NCBI GenBank assembly: GCA_028279985.1
Contig: JANQMR010000027.1
Coordinates: 1 to 48,841 of the forward strand
DNA length: 48,841 nucleotides
Source: Woeseiaceae bacterium
GTDB taxonomy: Bacteria; Pseudomonadota; Gammaproteobacteria; Steroidobacterales; Woeseiaceae
Direction of reading: 5' to 3'
Shown: piece by piece, positions 28,053 to 36,088 of the stretch
Position numbering within the stretch: the first letter of the stretch is position 1
How the letters are laid out: the number at the start of each line of letters is the position of its first letter
The notes under the pieces: model-generated
Databases searched by the model: none
What the model was told of the DNA's origin: nothing
The model's input: only the letters and a program-made list of their open reading frames with translations
Translations under genes and position numbers: made by a program

Positions 28053-30194
28053 ATGCCAGGAACCGAACCCACCACCGACGACGACAGCCGCGCGCCGGAC
28101 CGGCGGGTGACGGCGATCGCGCGCGTCGATGCGTTTCTCGCGGCCTTGCCCGAAACCCCCGCGCGGCAGGCCGCGATCGAAGACGGCCGCGCCATCGCCG
28201 CCATCGCCAGATCACTGGGCCTTGCCGAAGACGTGCTTGCCGCGGCGCGAGTCTACCCCCTGTTACGCGACGGATGCTTCGAGGAAAAAATATTAAAAAA
28301 CAAAAATGTAGAGAACTTATCTAAACTGATTCTAGGAATGGTCCGGCTCGGCCGATTCTCGCTGCCAGCCGATTGGCGGCCGGGCGAAGCGCTGGCTGTT
28401 CAGCAATCGGAAGCCTTGCGCAAGATGCTCCTGGCCGTCGTCTCGGACGTGCGCCTGGTGCTCGTGCGCATCGCGGAGCAACTGCATAAACTCCGCAGCG
28501 CAAAACAGGCGCCGTCGTCGACGCAGCAGGCCATTGCCGTCGAGACGCGCGAGATTTATGCCGCCCTTGCCAGCCGCCTGGGCGTCTGGCAACTCAAATG
28601 GGAGCTCGAGGATCTTGCGTTTCGTTACCTCGATCCCGACACCTACCGGTCGCTGGCGAAGGCGCTGAACGAAAAACGGGTCGAACGCGAAGCGTTCATC
28701 GAGCAGGTCGAGTCGGAGCTCCGCCGGGAGCTGGAGCAGGAAGGTATCCACGCTGAGATCACCGGCCGGCCGAAACACATCTACAGCATCTGGCGCAAGA
28801 TGCAGCGCAAGGACCGCGCGCTGGAGTCGCTTTACGACATTCGCGCCGTGCGGCTGCTCGTCGACGACATCAAGGACTGCTATGCGGCCCTGGGCGTCGT
28901 GCACAACCGTTGGCCGTACCTGCCGGGGGAGTTCGACGACTATATCGCCAACCCCAAGGACAACGACTACCGTTCCCTGCACACGGCCGTCATCGGTCCG
29001 GACGGCAAGACCGTCGAGGTGCAGATCCGTACCCACGACATGCACCGTCAGGCGGAACTGGGGGTCGCGGCGCACTGGCGCTACAAGGAAGGCGGCGGTG
29101 CCCCCGGGGCGTTCGACCAGAAGATACGCTTCTTGCGGCAGCTACTTGAGCCCGGCGGCGACGGCGGCGACCTGCTGGATCAGATCCGGGACGAGGTGTT
29201 CGAGGACCGGGTTTATGCGGTCAGTCCGAAGGGTGACATCGTCGAGTTACCGGCCGGGGCGACGCCGCTCGATTTCGCCTACCACGTGCACACGCAGGTC
29301 GGACACCGTTGCCGTGGCGCCAAGGCCAACGGCCGTATCGTGCCCCTGACCTACCGGGTCGAGAACGGCGACAAAATCGAAGTCATCACCGGCAGCCAGC
29401 CGCAGCCGAGCCGCGACTGGCTGAGTCCGAGGCTCGGCTACCTGGCGAGCGCCAAGACCCGCGCCAAGGTCCGTAACTGGTTCAGGCATCAGGATCGCGA
29501 TCAACACCTGCGACAGGGACGGGAGGTGATGGAACGCGAGCTCGCGCGCCTGTCCATGCGGGAGGTTCCGGCGGATACGATCGCAGGACAACTCAAGTTC
29601 CGCGACAGCGACGCCCTCTACATTGCCCTCGGCGCGGGCGACGTGACACCCGCGTCGATCGCAACGGCCCTGCAACAACTCCGCGGCGACGAGACGCCTC
29701 AGCCATCGCCGCGGCGGCGTCCCGCCCGACGCAAGGACGGCGCGGCGGGGGACGTTGCGGTCAGCGGCGTCGGCGACCTGATGTGCAACTTCGCACGCTG
29801 TTGCCGACCGGTTCCGCCGGAGGCCATCGTCGGCTACATCACCCAGGGACGCGGCGTCAGCATTCATCGCCAGGATTGCGGCAACCTGTTGGGGCTTTCG
29901 CAGCGATACCCGGAGCGCATCATCGAGGTCGCCTGGGGCGGCTCCGACTCGGCGACCTATCCGGTCGAGCTGTCGCTGCACGCGCACGACCGGGCCGGCC
30001 TGTTGCGCGACGTCAGCGCCGTTCTCGCCGACGAAGGCGCCAACGTCACCGACCTCAAGAGCCACACCGACAGGGCGCAGATGCACACCGTGATGGCGAT
30101 CAGCCTCGACATCGCCGACCTGCCCTCGCTCGCGACGGCGATGGCCCGCCTCGAACAATTGCCGAACGTGCTCTCGGTCCGGCGCAAGGCCTGA
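28053..30194 (+). CDS. relA: GTP pyrophosphokinase RelA
   Basis: Ribosome-associated (p)ppGpp synthetase of the stringent response. The 713-residue protein aligns with E. coli RelA throughout. The N-terminal region keeps the helical HD fold but lacks the HD and ED metal residues, so it should not hydrolyse ppGpp. The synthetase follows (GRPKHIYSIWRKMQRKD, YDIRAVRLLVDD, VEVQIRTHDMHRQAE), then TGS (VYAVSPKGDIVELPAGATPLDFAYHVH), a zinc-finger region (C578 in LMCNFARCCRPVP) and a C-terminal ACT domain. ATG 28005 is an alternative start. At 28284-28337 the base composition drops sharply to A/T; see findings. Confidence 0.96.
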   Translation: MPGTEPTTDDDSRAPDRRVTAIARVDAFLAALPETPARQAAIEDGRAIAAIARSLGLAEDVLAAARVYPLLRDGCFEEKILKNKNVENLSKLILGMVRLGRFSLPADWRPGEALAVQQSEALRKMLLAVVSDVRLVLVRIAEQLHKLRSAKQAPSSTQQAIAVETREIYAALASRLGVWQLKWELEDLAFRYLDPDTYRSLAKALNEKRVEREAFIEQVESELRRELEQEGIHAEITGRPKHIYSIWRKMQRKDRALESLYDIRAVRLLVDDIKDCYAALGVVHNRWPYLPGEFDDYIANPKDNDYRSLHTAVIGPDGKTVEVQIRTHDMHRQAELGVAAHWRYKEGGGAPGAFDQKIRFLRQLLEPGGDGGDLLDQIRDEVFEDRVYAVSPKGDIVELPAGATPLDFAYHVHTQVGHRCRGAKANGRIVPLTYRVENGDKIEVITGSQPQPSRDWLSPRLGYLASAKTRAKVRNWFRHQDRDQHLRQGREVMERELARLSMREVPADTIAGQLKFRDSDALYIALGAGDVTPASIATALQQLRGDETPQPSPRRRPARRKDGAAGDVAVSGVGDLMCNFARCCRPVPPEAIVGYITQGRGVSIHRQDCGNLLGLSQRYPERIIEVAWGGSDSATYPVELSLHAHDRAGLLRDVSAVLADEGANVTDLKSHTDRAQMHTVMAISLDIADLPSLATAMARLEQLPNVLSVRRKA

Positions 30195-30252
30195 TCCCGG
30201 CATTTGGGGTACTATCCGCCCGCATCATTGCAGGGCATCGCAGGGGAGAGGC

Positions 30253-31722
30253 ATGCAGAACATCGTCGATACCGTCAACGGACTGATCTGGGGACCGGCG
30301 CTGGTCTTCTTGTGCCTGGGCGCGGGCCTCGCCTTCTCGATGCTGACGCGTTTCGTGCAGGTCCGCCACTTTCGCGAGATGATCCGGCTGCTGTTCGCGA
30401 GCAAGGCGTCGGCGCGGGGTATCTCGTCCTTCCAGGCGCTGTCGGTATCGCTGTCCGGCCGGGTCGGCACCGGCAATATCGCAGGCGTCGCGGCCGCGAT
30501 CGGCTTCGGCGGGCCCGGCGCGGTCTTCTGGATGTGGGTCGTCGCGTTCCTCGGCGCGGCGACCGCCTACGTCGAGTCGGCGCTGGGCCAAATCTACAAG
30601 GAAGAGAAAGAAGGCGAATACCGCGGCGGTCCGGCTTTCTACATCGAAAAGGCGATGGGCCAGAAATGGTACGCGTGGATATTCGCCGTCTCGACGATCG
30701 TCGCCACCGGCCTGCTGCTGCCGGGTGTGCAATCCAATGCGATCGGCAACGCCGCCGAGCTCGCTTTCGGCGACGGCAGTACCGTCGATTCCTGGTTCGG
30801 CACGATCAGCACCGTCAAGTTGATCGCAGCCATCGTCGTCGTCTCGGTGCTGGGCTTCATCATCTTCGGCGGCGTCAAACGGATCGCCCACTTCACGCAG
30901 GTCGTCGTGCCGTTCATGGCGCTGGGTTACATCGTCACCGCGATCGGTATCGTCGCGATGAACATCCCGCAGCTGCCGGGCGTGGTCTCGATGATCGTCG
31001 GCGAGGCCCTGACGCTCGAAGCCGTCACCGGCGGTGCGATATTCTGGGGCGTGAAGCGCGGCATCTTCTCCAACGAAGCGGGCCAGGGCACCGGACCGCA
31101 TGCCGCCGCCGCATCCGAAGTCCAGCACCCGGCGCAGCAGGGGCTGGTGCAGGCGTTTTCGGTTTACATCGACACCTTGTTCGTCTGCACCGCCACCGCG
31201 TTCATGATCCTGATCACGCGGTCTTACAACGTGCTGGACGCGAACGGCGATCTCGTCGTGTCCTTCGTCGACGGCAGCATCGACCCGAACACGCCGACTT
31301 TTACCCAGCTCGCGGTCGAAAGCGCCCTGCCCGGCGTCGGCAAACCGTTCGTCGCGATTGCTTTGTTCTTCTTCGCCTTCACGACCCTGTTGGCTTATTA
31401 CTACATCGCCGAAACCAACGTTGCATACCTGCGCCGTTTTTTCCGCATCCCGGGCGAGCTCGTCATTCTCAAACTGTTGCTGATGGGCTCGGTGTTCTAC
31501 GGCGCGATCCGCACCGCAAGCCTGGCCTGGGGCCTCGGCGAAATCGGCGTGGGCCTGATGGCCTGGCTCAACATCGTTGCGATACTGATCCTGTTTTTCA
31601 TGGGTAACGCCGCTATCAAAGCCTTGCGCGATTACGAGCGCCAGAAAAACGCCGGGGTCTCCCGTTATACCTTCGATCCCGAAGCGCTCGGCATTCGCGA
31701 CGCGGAGTTTTGGCGGCGTTAG
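30253..31722 (+). CDS. sodium:alanine symporter family protein (AGCS)
   Basis: Secondary transporter of the alanine/glycine:cation symporter family, in the inner membrane. The 489-residue protein has about eleven membrane segments and the family signature SLSGRVGTGNIAGVAAAI near residue 67, with FGGPGAVFWMWVVA next. Later FSNEAGQGTGPHAAAAS is also characteristic. AGGGGAGAGG precedes the ATG. It lies 58 bp after relA on the same strand; co-transcription is possible. The substrate within the family cannot be told from sequence. Confidence 0.93.
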   Translation: MQNIVDTVNGLIWGPALVFLCLGAGLAFSMLTRFVQVRHFREMIRLLFASKASARGISSFQALSVSLSGRVGTGNIAGVAAAIGFGGPGAVFWMWVVAFLGAATAYVESALGQIYKEEKEGEYRGGPAFYIEKAMGQKWYAWIFAVSTIVATGLLLPGVQSNAIGNAAELAFGDGSTVDSWFGTISTVKLIAAIVVVSVLGFIIFGGVKRIAHFTQVVVPFMALGYIVTAIGIVAMNIPQLPGVVSMIVGEALTLEAVTGGAIFWGVKRGIFSNEAGQGTGPHAAAASEVQHPAQQGLVQAFSVYIDTLFVCTATAFMILITRSYNVLDANGDLVVSFVDGSIDPNTPTFTQLAVESALPGVGKPFVAIALFFFAFTTLLAYYYIAETNVAYLRRFFRIPGELVILKLLLMGSVFYGAIRTASLAWGLGEIGVGLMAWLNIVAILILFFMGNAAIKALRDYERQKNAGVSRYTFDPEALGIRDAEFWRR

Positions 31723-31746
31723 CTCGGCGCCCCTTTAGCCTGTCCT

Positions 31747-31830
31747 CATAGGCCACCGCCTATAGTCCACCGCTCATAGTCCACCGCTTATAGCCCACCG
31801 CTCTTCGGCCACCACTAGTGGCCCACCGGT
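31747..31830. repeat. 14-bp tandem repeat, symporter-rarA spacer (6 units)
   Basis: Six contiguous 14-bp units: CATAGGCCACCGCC, TATAGTCCACCGCT, CATAGTCCACCGCT, TATAGCCCACCGCT, CTTCGGCCACCACT, AGTGGCCCACCGGT. The shared core is CCACCGCT. The array fills over half of the 154-bp spacer between two convergent genes. Confidence 0.92.
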
Positions 31831-31876
31831 TTCCGGTGTACGCGCCTGCCTGCGCCGCTGTTGCCGGAGTTCCGGA

Positions 31877-33235
31877 TCAACTATCGTCCATACTATTGTC
31901 CATCGCCTGGTTATCGCCGCCGCGGGCCTCACGATTGCGGCGTTCGATGTCGGCCAGTTTCTCGCGAATCCTGATCTCGAGGCCGCGCGGCGCGGGCTCG
32001 TAGTACTTCGCCGCCGGCATGTCCTCGGGAAAATACGATTCGCCCGCCGCATACGCATCCCGCTCGTCGTGCGCGTAACGGTAATGCTCGCCGTAGCCGA
32101 GTTCCTTCATCAGTCGCGTCGGCGCGTTACGCAGGTGCATCGGCACCTCTAGAGACCCGAATTCCCGGGCGTCACGCGCCGCGGCCTTTGCCGCCTTGTA
32201 GACGGCATTGCTCTTGGCGGCGCACGCCAGGTAAACGACGGCCTGCGCCAGGGCGAGCTCGCCCTCGGGGCTGCCGAGACGCTCCAGCGTCTCCCAGGCG
32301 TTCAGCGACAACTGCAGCGCCCTCGGGTCGGCGTTGCCGATGTCTTCCGACGCGACCCGAATCATGCGGCGGGCGATGTACAGCGGGTCGCAACCCCCGT
32401 CGAGCATGCGCATCAGCCAGTACAGCGCCGCATCGGGGTCCGAGCCGCGCACCGACTTGTGCAGCGCCGAAATCTGGTCATAGAAATACTCGCCCTGCTT
32501 GTCGAATCGGCGCCGCCCCCCGGCCACGACTTCGCCGACCACGTCCTCGGTAATGCGGCCGTCCGGGGCGAGGTCGGCCGCGAGTTCGAGGAAATTCAGG
32601 GCCCGCCGCGCGTCTCCGTCGGCTGCCGCGGCGATCAGCTCGAGAACGGAATCGTCGGCTACGGCATTACCGCCCAAGCCACGCTCGGTGTCGGACAGCG
32701 CCCGTTTGAGGACACCGGTCAGCTCCGGCGGGCTCAACGTCTTGAGGACATACACCCTGGCACGTGACAGCAGGGCATTGTTGAGCTCGAAGCTCGGATT
32801 CTCGGTCGTGGCGCCGACGAAGGTCAGCGTGCCGTCCTCGACGAACGGCAGGAAAGCATCTTGCTGCGATTTGTTGAAGCGATGCACTTCGTCGAGAAAG
32901 AGGACCGTTCCGCGGCGGCCGACCTGCCGGTGCTGGCGAGCCTCGGCAACCGCCGCACGGACGTCCTTGACACCCGCCATGACCGCGGAAAGCGCAATGA
33001 AGTGCGATTCGGTCGAAGCCGCGATCAGGCGCGCGAGCGTCGTCTTGCCCGTGCCGGGAGGCCCCCAGAAGATCATCGAATGCGCCCGCCCCTGCTCCAG
33101 CGCGCGGCGCAAGGGTTTGCCCTCGGACAGCAAGTGGTCCTGGCCTGCGAACTCGTCCAGGGTGGCCGGGCGCATGCGATCGGCAAGCGGTCGATCGGTC
33201 GCTACGGCCTGCTCCTTTGTAAACAGATCGCTCAC
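31877..33235 (-). CDS. rarA: replication-associated recombination protein RarA (MgsA)
   Basis: AAA+ ATPase of the clamp-loader clade that acts at stalled forks and interacts with SSB. The 452-residue protein has [20 protein letters not shown], Walker [16 protein letters not shown], Walker [20 protein letters not shown], sensor [14 protein letters not shown], and the C-terminal tetramerisation domain ([35 protein letters not shown]). GTG 33235 has GGGGGTGA upstream; an in-frame ATG at 33259 adds eight residues. Confidence 0.95.
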   Translation of the reverse strand: MSDLFTKEQAVATDRPLADRMRPATLDEFAGQDHLLSEGKPLRRALEQGRAHSMIFWGPPGTGKTTLARLIAASTESHFIALSAVMAGVKDVRAAVAEARQHRQVGRRGTVLFLDEVHRFNKSQQDAFLPFVEDGTLTFVGATTENPSFELNNALLSRARVYVLKTLSPPELTGVLKRALSDTERGLGGNAVADDSVLELIAAAADGDARRALNFLELAADLAPDGRITEDVVGEVVAGGRRRFDKQGEYFYDQISALHKSVRGSDPDAALYWLMRMLDGGCDPLYIARRMIRVASEDIGNADPRALQLSLNAWETLERLGSPEGELALAQAVVYLACAAKSNAVYKAAKAAARDAREFGSLEVPMHLRNAPTRLMKELGYGEHYRYAHDERDAYAAGESYFPEDMPAAKYYEPAPRGLEIRIREKLADIERRNREARGGDNQAMDNSMDDS

Positions 33236-33262
33236 CGGTCTCACCCCCGGGCTATGCAATCG

Positions 33263-33283
33263 GCCGGCCTTCGAACGGCCGGC
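33263..33283 (-). terminator. possible hairpin terminator after lpdA
   Basis: GCCGGCC and GGCCGGC form a 7-bp GC-only stem around a 7-base loop, 40 bp after the lpdA stop on the minus strand. No T-tract follows, so it may be an attenuating hairpin and not a true intrinsic terminator. Confidence 0.35.
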
Positions 33284-33322
33284 GCCCGCCCCGCCTACAT
33301 CCCCCGGCGCGCGCGGCGGCGC

Positions 33323-34750
33323 TTATCGGTTGACGTAATTCAGCGCCCGCTTGTCGGCGGCCAGGGCCGCTTCGTGCACGGCCTCGGCAAGACTCGGGTG
33401 CGCGTGGATCGTCCGCTGGATGTCCTCGGTGCTGGCCGAGAATTCCATCGCCAGCACCGCCTCCGAAATCAGCTCGCCGGCCATCGGCCCGACGATGTGA
33501 ACGCCCAGGATCTCGTCGTCGTCCTCGGCCGAAATGACTTTGACCAGGCCCGTGGTCTGCTCCATCGCCTTCGCACGGCCGCTGGCGGCGAACGGGAAGG
33601 AGCCGGTCTTGTAGGCCCGTCCGCTTTGCTTGACTTCGGTCTCTGTCTTGCCGACCCAGGCGATCTCGGGCGCCGTATAGACCACCGACGGCACGACGTC
33701 GTAGTTGACCTCGGCAACTTCGCCGGCAATCAGGTCCGCGACCATGACGCCCTCCTCGGATCCCTTGTGTGCCAGCATCGGACCGCGCACGCAGTCGCCG
33801 ACCGCGTACACCCCCTTGACGCGGGTGCGGCACTCGTCGTCGACGACGATGAAGCCCCGCTCGTCGAGCTGGATTCCCGCGTCGTCGGCCAGCAGGTTCC
33901 CGGTATAGGGACGGCGCCCGACCGCGACGATCAAACGATCCACCTCGATCGACTGCGCACCCGATTTGTCCTCGTAGTCCACGCGGACGACACCGGCGTC
34001 GACGGTCGCCGCGCTGACCTTCGCACCCAGCCGGATATCCAGTCCCTGTTTCTTGAAGTCCCGGGCCGCGGCGGACGCGATGTCGCGGTCGGCCATGTAC
34101 AACAAGTCGTCCATGGCCTCGAGGATCGTCACCTCGGAACCGAGACGCCGCCACACGCTGCCGAGTTCGAGCCCGATCACGCCGGCGCCGATGACGCCGA
34201 GACGCTCCGGCACCGCATCGAGCTCCAGCGCATCCCAGGAATCGATGATGGTCTCGCCGTCGAACTTCGCGAACGGCAACTCGATCGGCACCGATCCCGA
34301 AGCCAGGATCACGTGTTTGGCCTCTATGATTTCGGCATCCCCCTCCACCGGCGTGAATTCGACGCGCTTGCCGGCCAGGAGCTTGCCGTGTCCGACCAGC
34401 CCTTCCACCTTGTTGGCCTTGAGCAAGCCACCGATACCGCCGGTCAACTGCCGCACGATCGCGGTCTTGCGTTTTTGCATCGCGGCGATATCCATGCCGA
34501 CGTCGCCCACCACGATGCCGTGTTTGCCGAACTCGTGCTGCGCCCGGTGATACAGCTCCGAGGACTCGAGCAAGGCCTTCGAAGGGATACATCCGGCGTT
34601 CAGGCAGGTGCCGCCGAAGGCGTAGTTGCCGTCCCGATTCCGCCATTCGTCTATACAGGCGACCGACATGCCGTGCTGGGCCGCGCGAATCGCGGCGATG
34701 TAACCGGCAGGGCCGGCGCCTATGACCACGAGGTCGAAACTTCTGCTCAT
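33323..34750 (-). CDS. lpdA: dihydrolipoyl dehydrogenase (E3)
   Basis: FAD flavoprotein that reoxidises the lipoyl groups of 2-oxoacid dehydrogenase complexes using NAD+. The 475-residue protein has the FAD-binding VVIGAGPAGYIAAIRAAQ at residues 8-25, the redox-active disulfide C49/C54 in GGTCLNAGCIPSK, the NAD site VIGAGVIGLELGSVWRRLG, and the C-terminal HAHPSLAEAVHEAAL with the catalytic His-Glu pair. It follows sucB, so it most likely serves oxoglutarate dehydrogenase. No Shine-Dalgarno precedes the ATG; the spacer is a 14-bp repeat. Confidence 0.97.
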   Translation of the reverse strand: MSRSFDLVVIGAGPAGYIAAIRAAQHGMSVACIDEWRNRDGNYAFGGTCLNAGCIPSKALLESSELYHRAQHEFGKHGIVVGDVGMDIAAMQKRKTAIVRQLTGGIGGLLKANKVEGLVGHGKLLAGKRVEFTPVEGDAEIIEAKHVILASGSVPIELPFAKFDGETIIDSWDALELDAVPERLGVIGAGVIGLELGSVWRRLGSEVTILEAMDDLLYMADRDIASAAARDFKKQGLDIRLGAKVSAATVDAGVVRVDYEDKSGAQSIEVDRLIVAVGRRPYTGNLLADDAGIQLDERGFIVVDDECRTRVKGVYAVGDCVRGPMLAHKGSEEGVMVADLIAGEVAEVNYDVVPSVVYTAPEIAWVGKTETEVKQSGRAYKTGSFPFAASGRAKAMEQTTGLVKVISAEDDDEILGVHIVGPMAGELISEAVLAMEFSASTEDIQRTIHAHPSLAEAVHEAALAADKRALNYVNR

Positions 34751-34755
34751 TTTTT

Positions 34756-34797
34756 GGTGGACTTCGGTAGGTGGACTTCGGTAGGTGGAGCGAGTAC
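34756..34797. repeat. 14-bp tandem repeat, sucB-lpdA spacer (2 exact units plus part)
   Basis: GGTGGACTTCGGTA occurs at 34756-34769 and again, identically, at 34770-34783; a third unit, 34784-34797, keeps only GGTGGA. The array occupies most of the 61-bp spacer between sucB and lpdA, just upstream of the lpdA ATG. Confidence 0.9.
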
Positions 34798-34811
34798 GCG
34801 GATCGGGTTGC

Positions 34812-36056
34812 TCAGACGCTGAGTAACAGGCGGCCCGGATCCTCGAGTTGTTGCTTGATCGTCACTAGGAACTGCACGGCTTCGCGACCGTCGATGATAC
34901 GGTGATCGTAGGTCAGCGCAATGTACATCATCGGTCGGGGCACGATGCCGCCGTCCACGACCATAGGCCGCTGCTGGATGGTGTGCATACCCAGAATACC
35001 GCTTTGCGGCTGATTCAGTATCGGCGTGGACAACATCGAACCGAAGATGCCGCCGTTGGTAATCGTGAACGTACCGCCGGTGAGCTCCTCCATGCCGATC
35101 GTACCCTTCTGCGCCTTCTCGGCGACATCGACCAGCGCCTGCTCGAACTCGGCGAAGCTCATCTGATCGACGTCTCTCAGCACCGGAACCATCAGGCCGC
35201 GATCCGTGGACACGGCCACGCCGATATCGTAGTAGTTGTGATAAACGATGTCGGTACCTTCGACCGAGGCATTGACGACCGGGAACTTCTTCAGCGCCTC
35301 GATCGACGCCTTGGCGAAAAACGACATGAAGCCGAGCCTAACACCGTGTTGCTTCTCGAACGGGTCGCGATAGCGGCTGCGAAGCGACATGACCTCGGTG
35401 AGATCGACCTCGTTGAACGTCGTCAACATCGCCGCCGTGTGCTGCGCCTCGACCAGCCGCTCCGCGATCCGGGCGCGAAGCCGCGTCATCGGCACGCGCT
35501 GTTCACGGCGCTCCAGCGCAAGAACGGCGTCGCTGTCGTCGATCACCGCCGGCGCCGGATCGCCCGGCGTCACGTTGTTCGCGTCCTCCACCTTCAGAAA
35601 CGCCATGACGTCGGCTTTGGTAATCCGGCCGTCCTTGCCGGTACCGGGGACCATCGTCGCGTCGAGATCGTGCTCTTCCAGCAAGCGCCTGACGGCCGGG
35701 CTGGTCTTGACCGACTTGCCCGTGCCGTTCGAGCTCTCGGGCCGCGATTCGGCTGCTGATTCGATAGCCGACCCGACTTCGGGCACGGGTTCCGCCGCGG
35801 GCGCCGCAACCCCCGCCTCGCCGTCGCTCAGAATCGCGAGCACGTCGCCGGCGGTGACCGTGGCTCCGTCGTCGATCCGGATTTCGGACAGGACGCCGGC
35901 CGCCGGCGCCGGTACCTCGAGCACCACCTTGTCGGTTTCGAGATCGACGAGATTCTCGTCACGACCCACGGCCTGGCCCACCTGCTTGTGCCAGGCTACC
36001 AGCGTCGCGTCGCTGACCGACTCGGGTAGTTGCGGTACCTTGATCTCTATGCTCAT
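34812..36056 (-). CDS. sucB: 2-oxoglutarate dehydrogenase E2 (dihydrolipoyl succinyltransferase)
   Basis: Core of the oxoglutarate dehydrogenase complex; transfers succinyl from lipoamide to CoA. The 414-residue protein has an N-terminal lipoyl domain with lipoyl lysine K43 in [11 protein letters not shown], an acidic/Ser-rich linker, the E3-binding domain ([28 protein letters not shown]), and the catalytic domain with H385 and D389 in [19 protein letters not shown] 36056 is chosen; the longer frame overlaps sucA. It is 32 bp after sucA. Confidence 0.97.
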   Translation of the reverse strand: MSIEIKVPQLPESVSDATLVAWHKQVGQAVGRDENLVDLETDKVVLEVPAPAAGVLSEIRIDDGATVTAGDVLAILSDGEAGVAAPAAEPVPEVGSAIESAAESRPESSNGTGKSVKTSPAVRRLLEEHDLDATMVPGTGKDGRITKADVMAFLKVEDANNVTPGDPAPAVIDDSDAVLALERREQRVPMTRLRARIAERLVEAQHTAAMLTTFNEVDLTEVMSLRSRYRDPFEKQHGVRLGFMSFFAKASIEALKKFPVVNASVEGTDIVYHNYYDIGVAVSTDRGLMVPVLRDVDQMSFAEFEQALVDVAEKAQKGTIGMEELTGGTFTITNGGIFGSMLSTPILNQPQSGILGMHTIQQRPMVVDGGIVPRPMMYIALTYDHRIIDGREAVQFLVTIKQQLEDPGRLLLSV

Positions 36057-36088
36057 TCCTGTCGTCCGTCTCTCAAGTTGGTTTGGTT

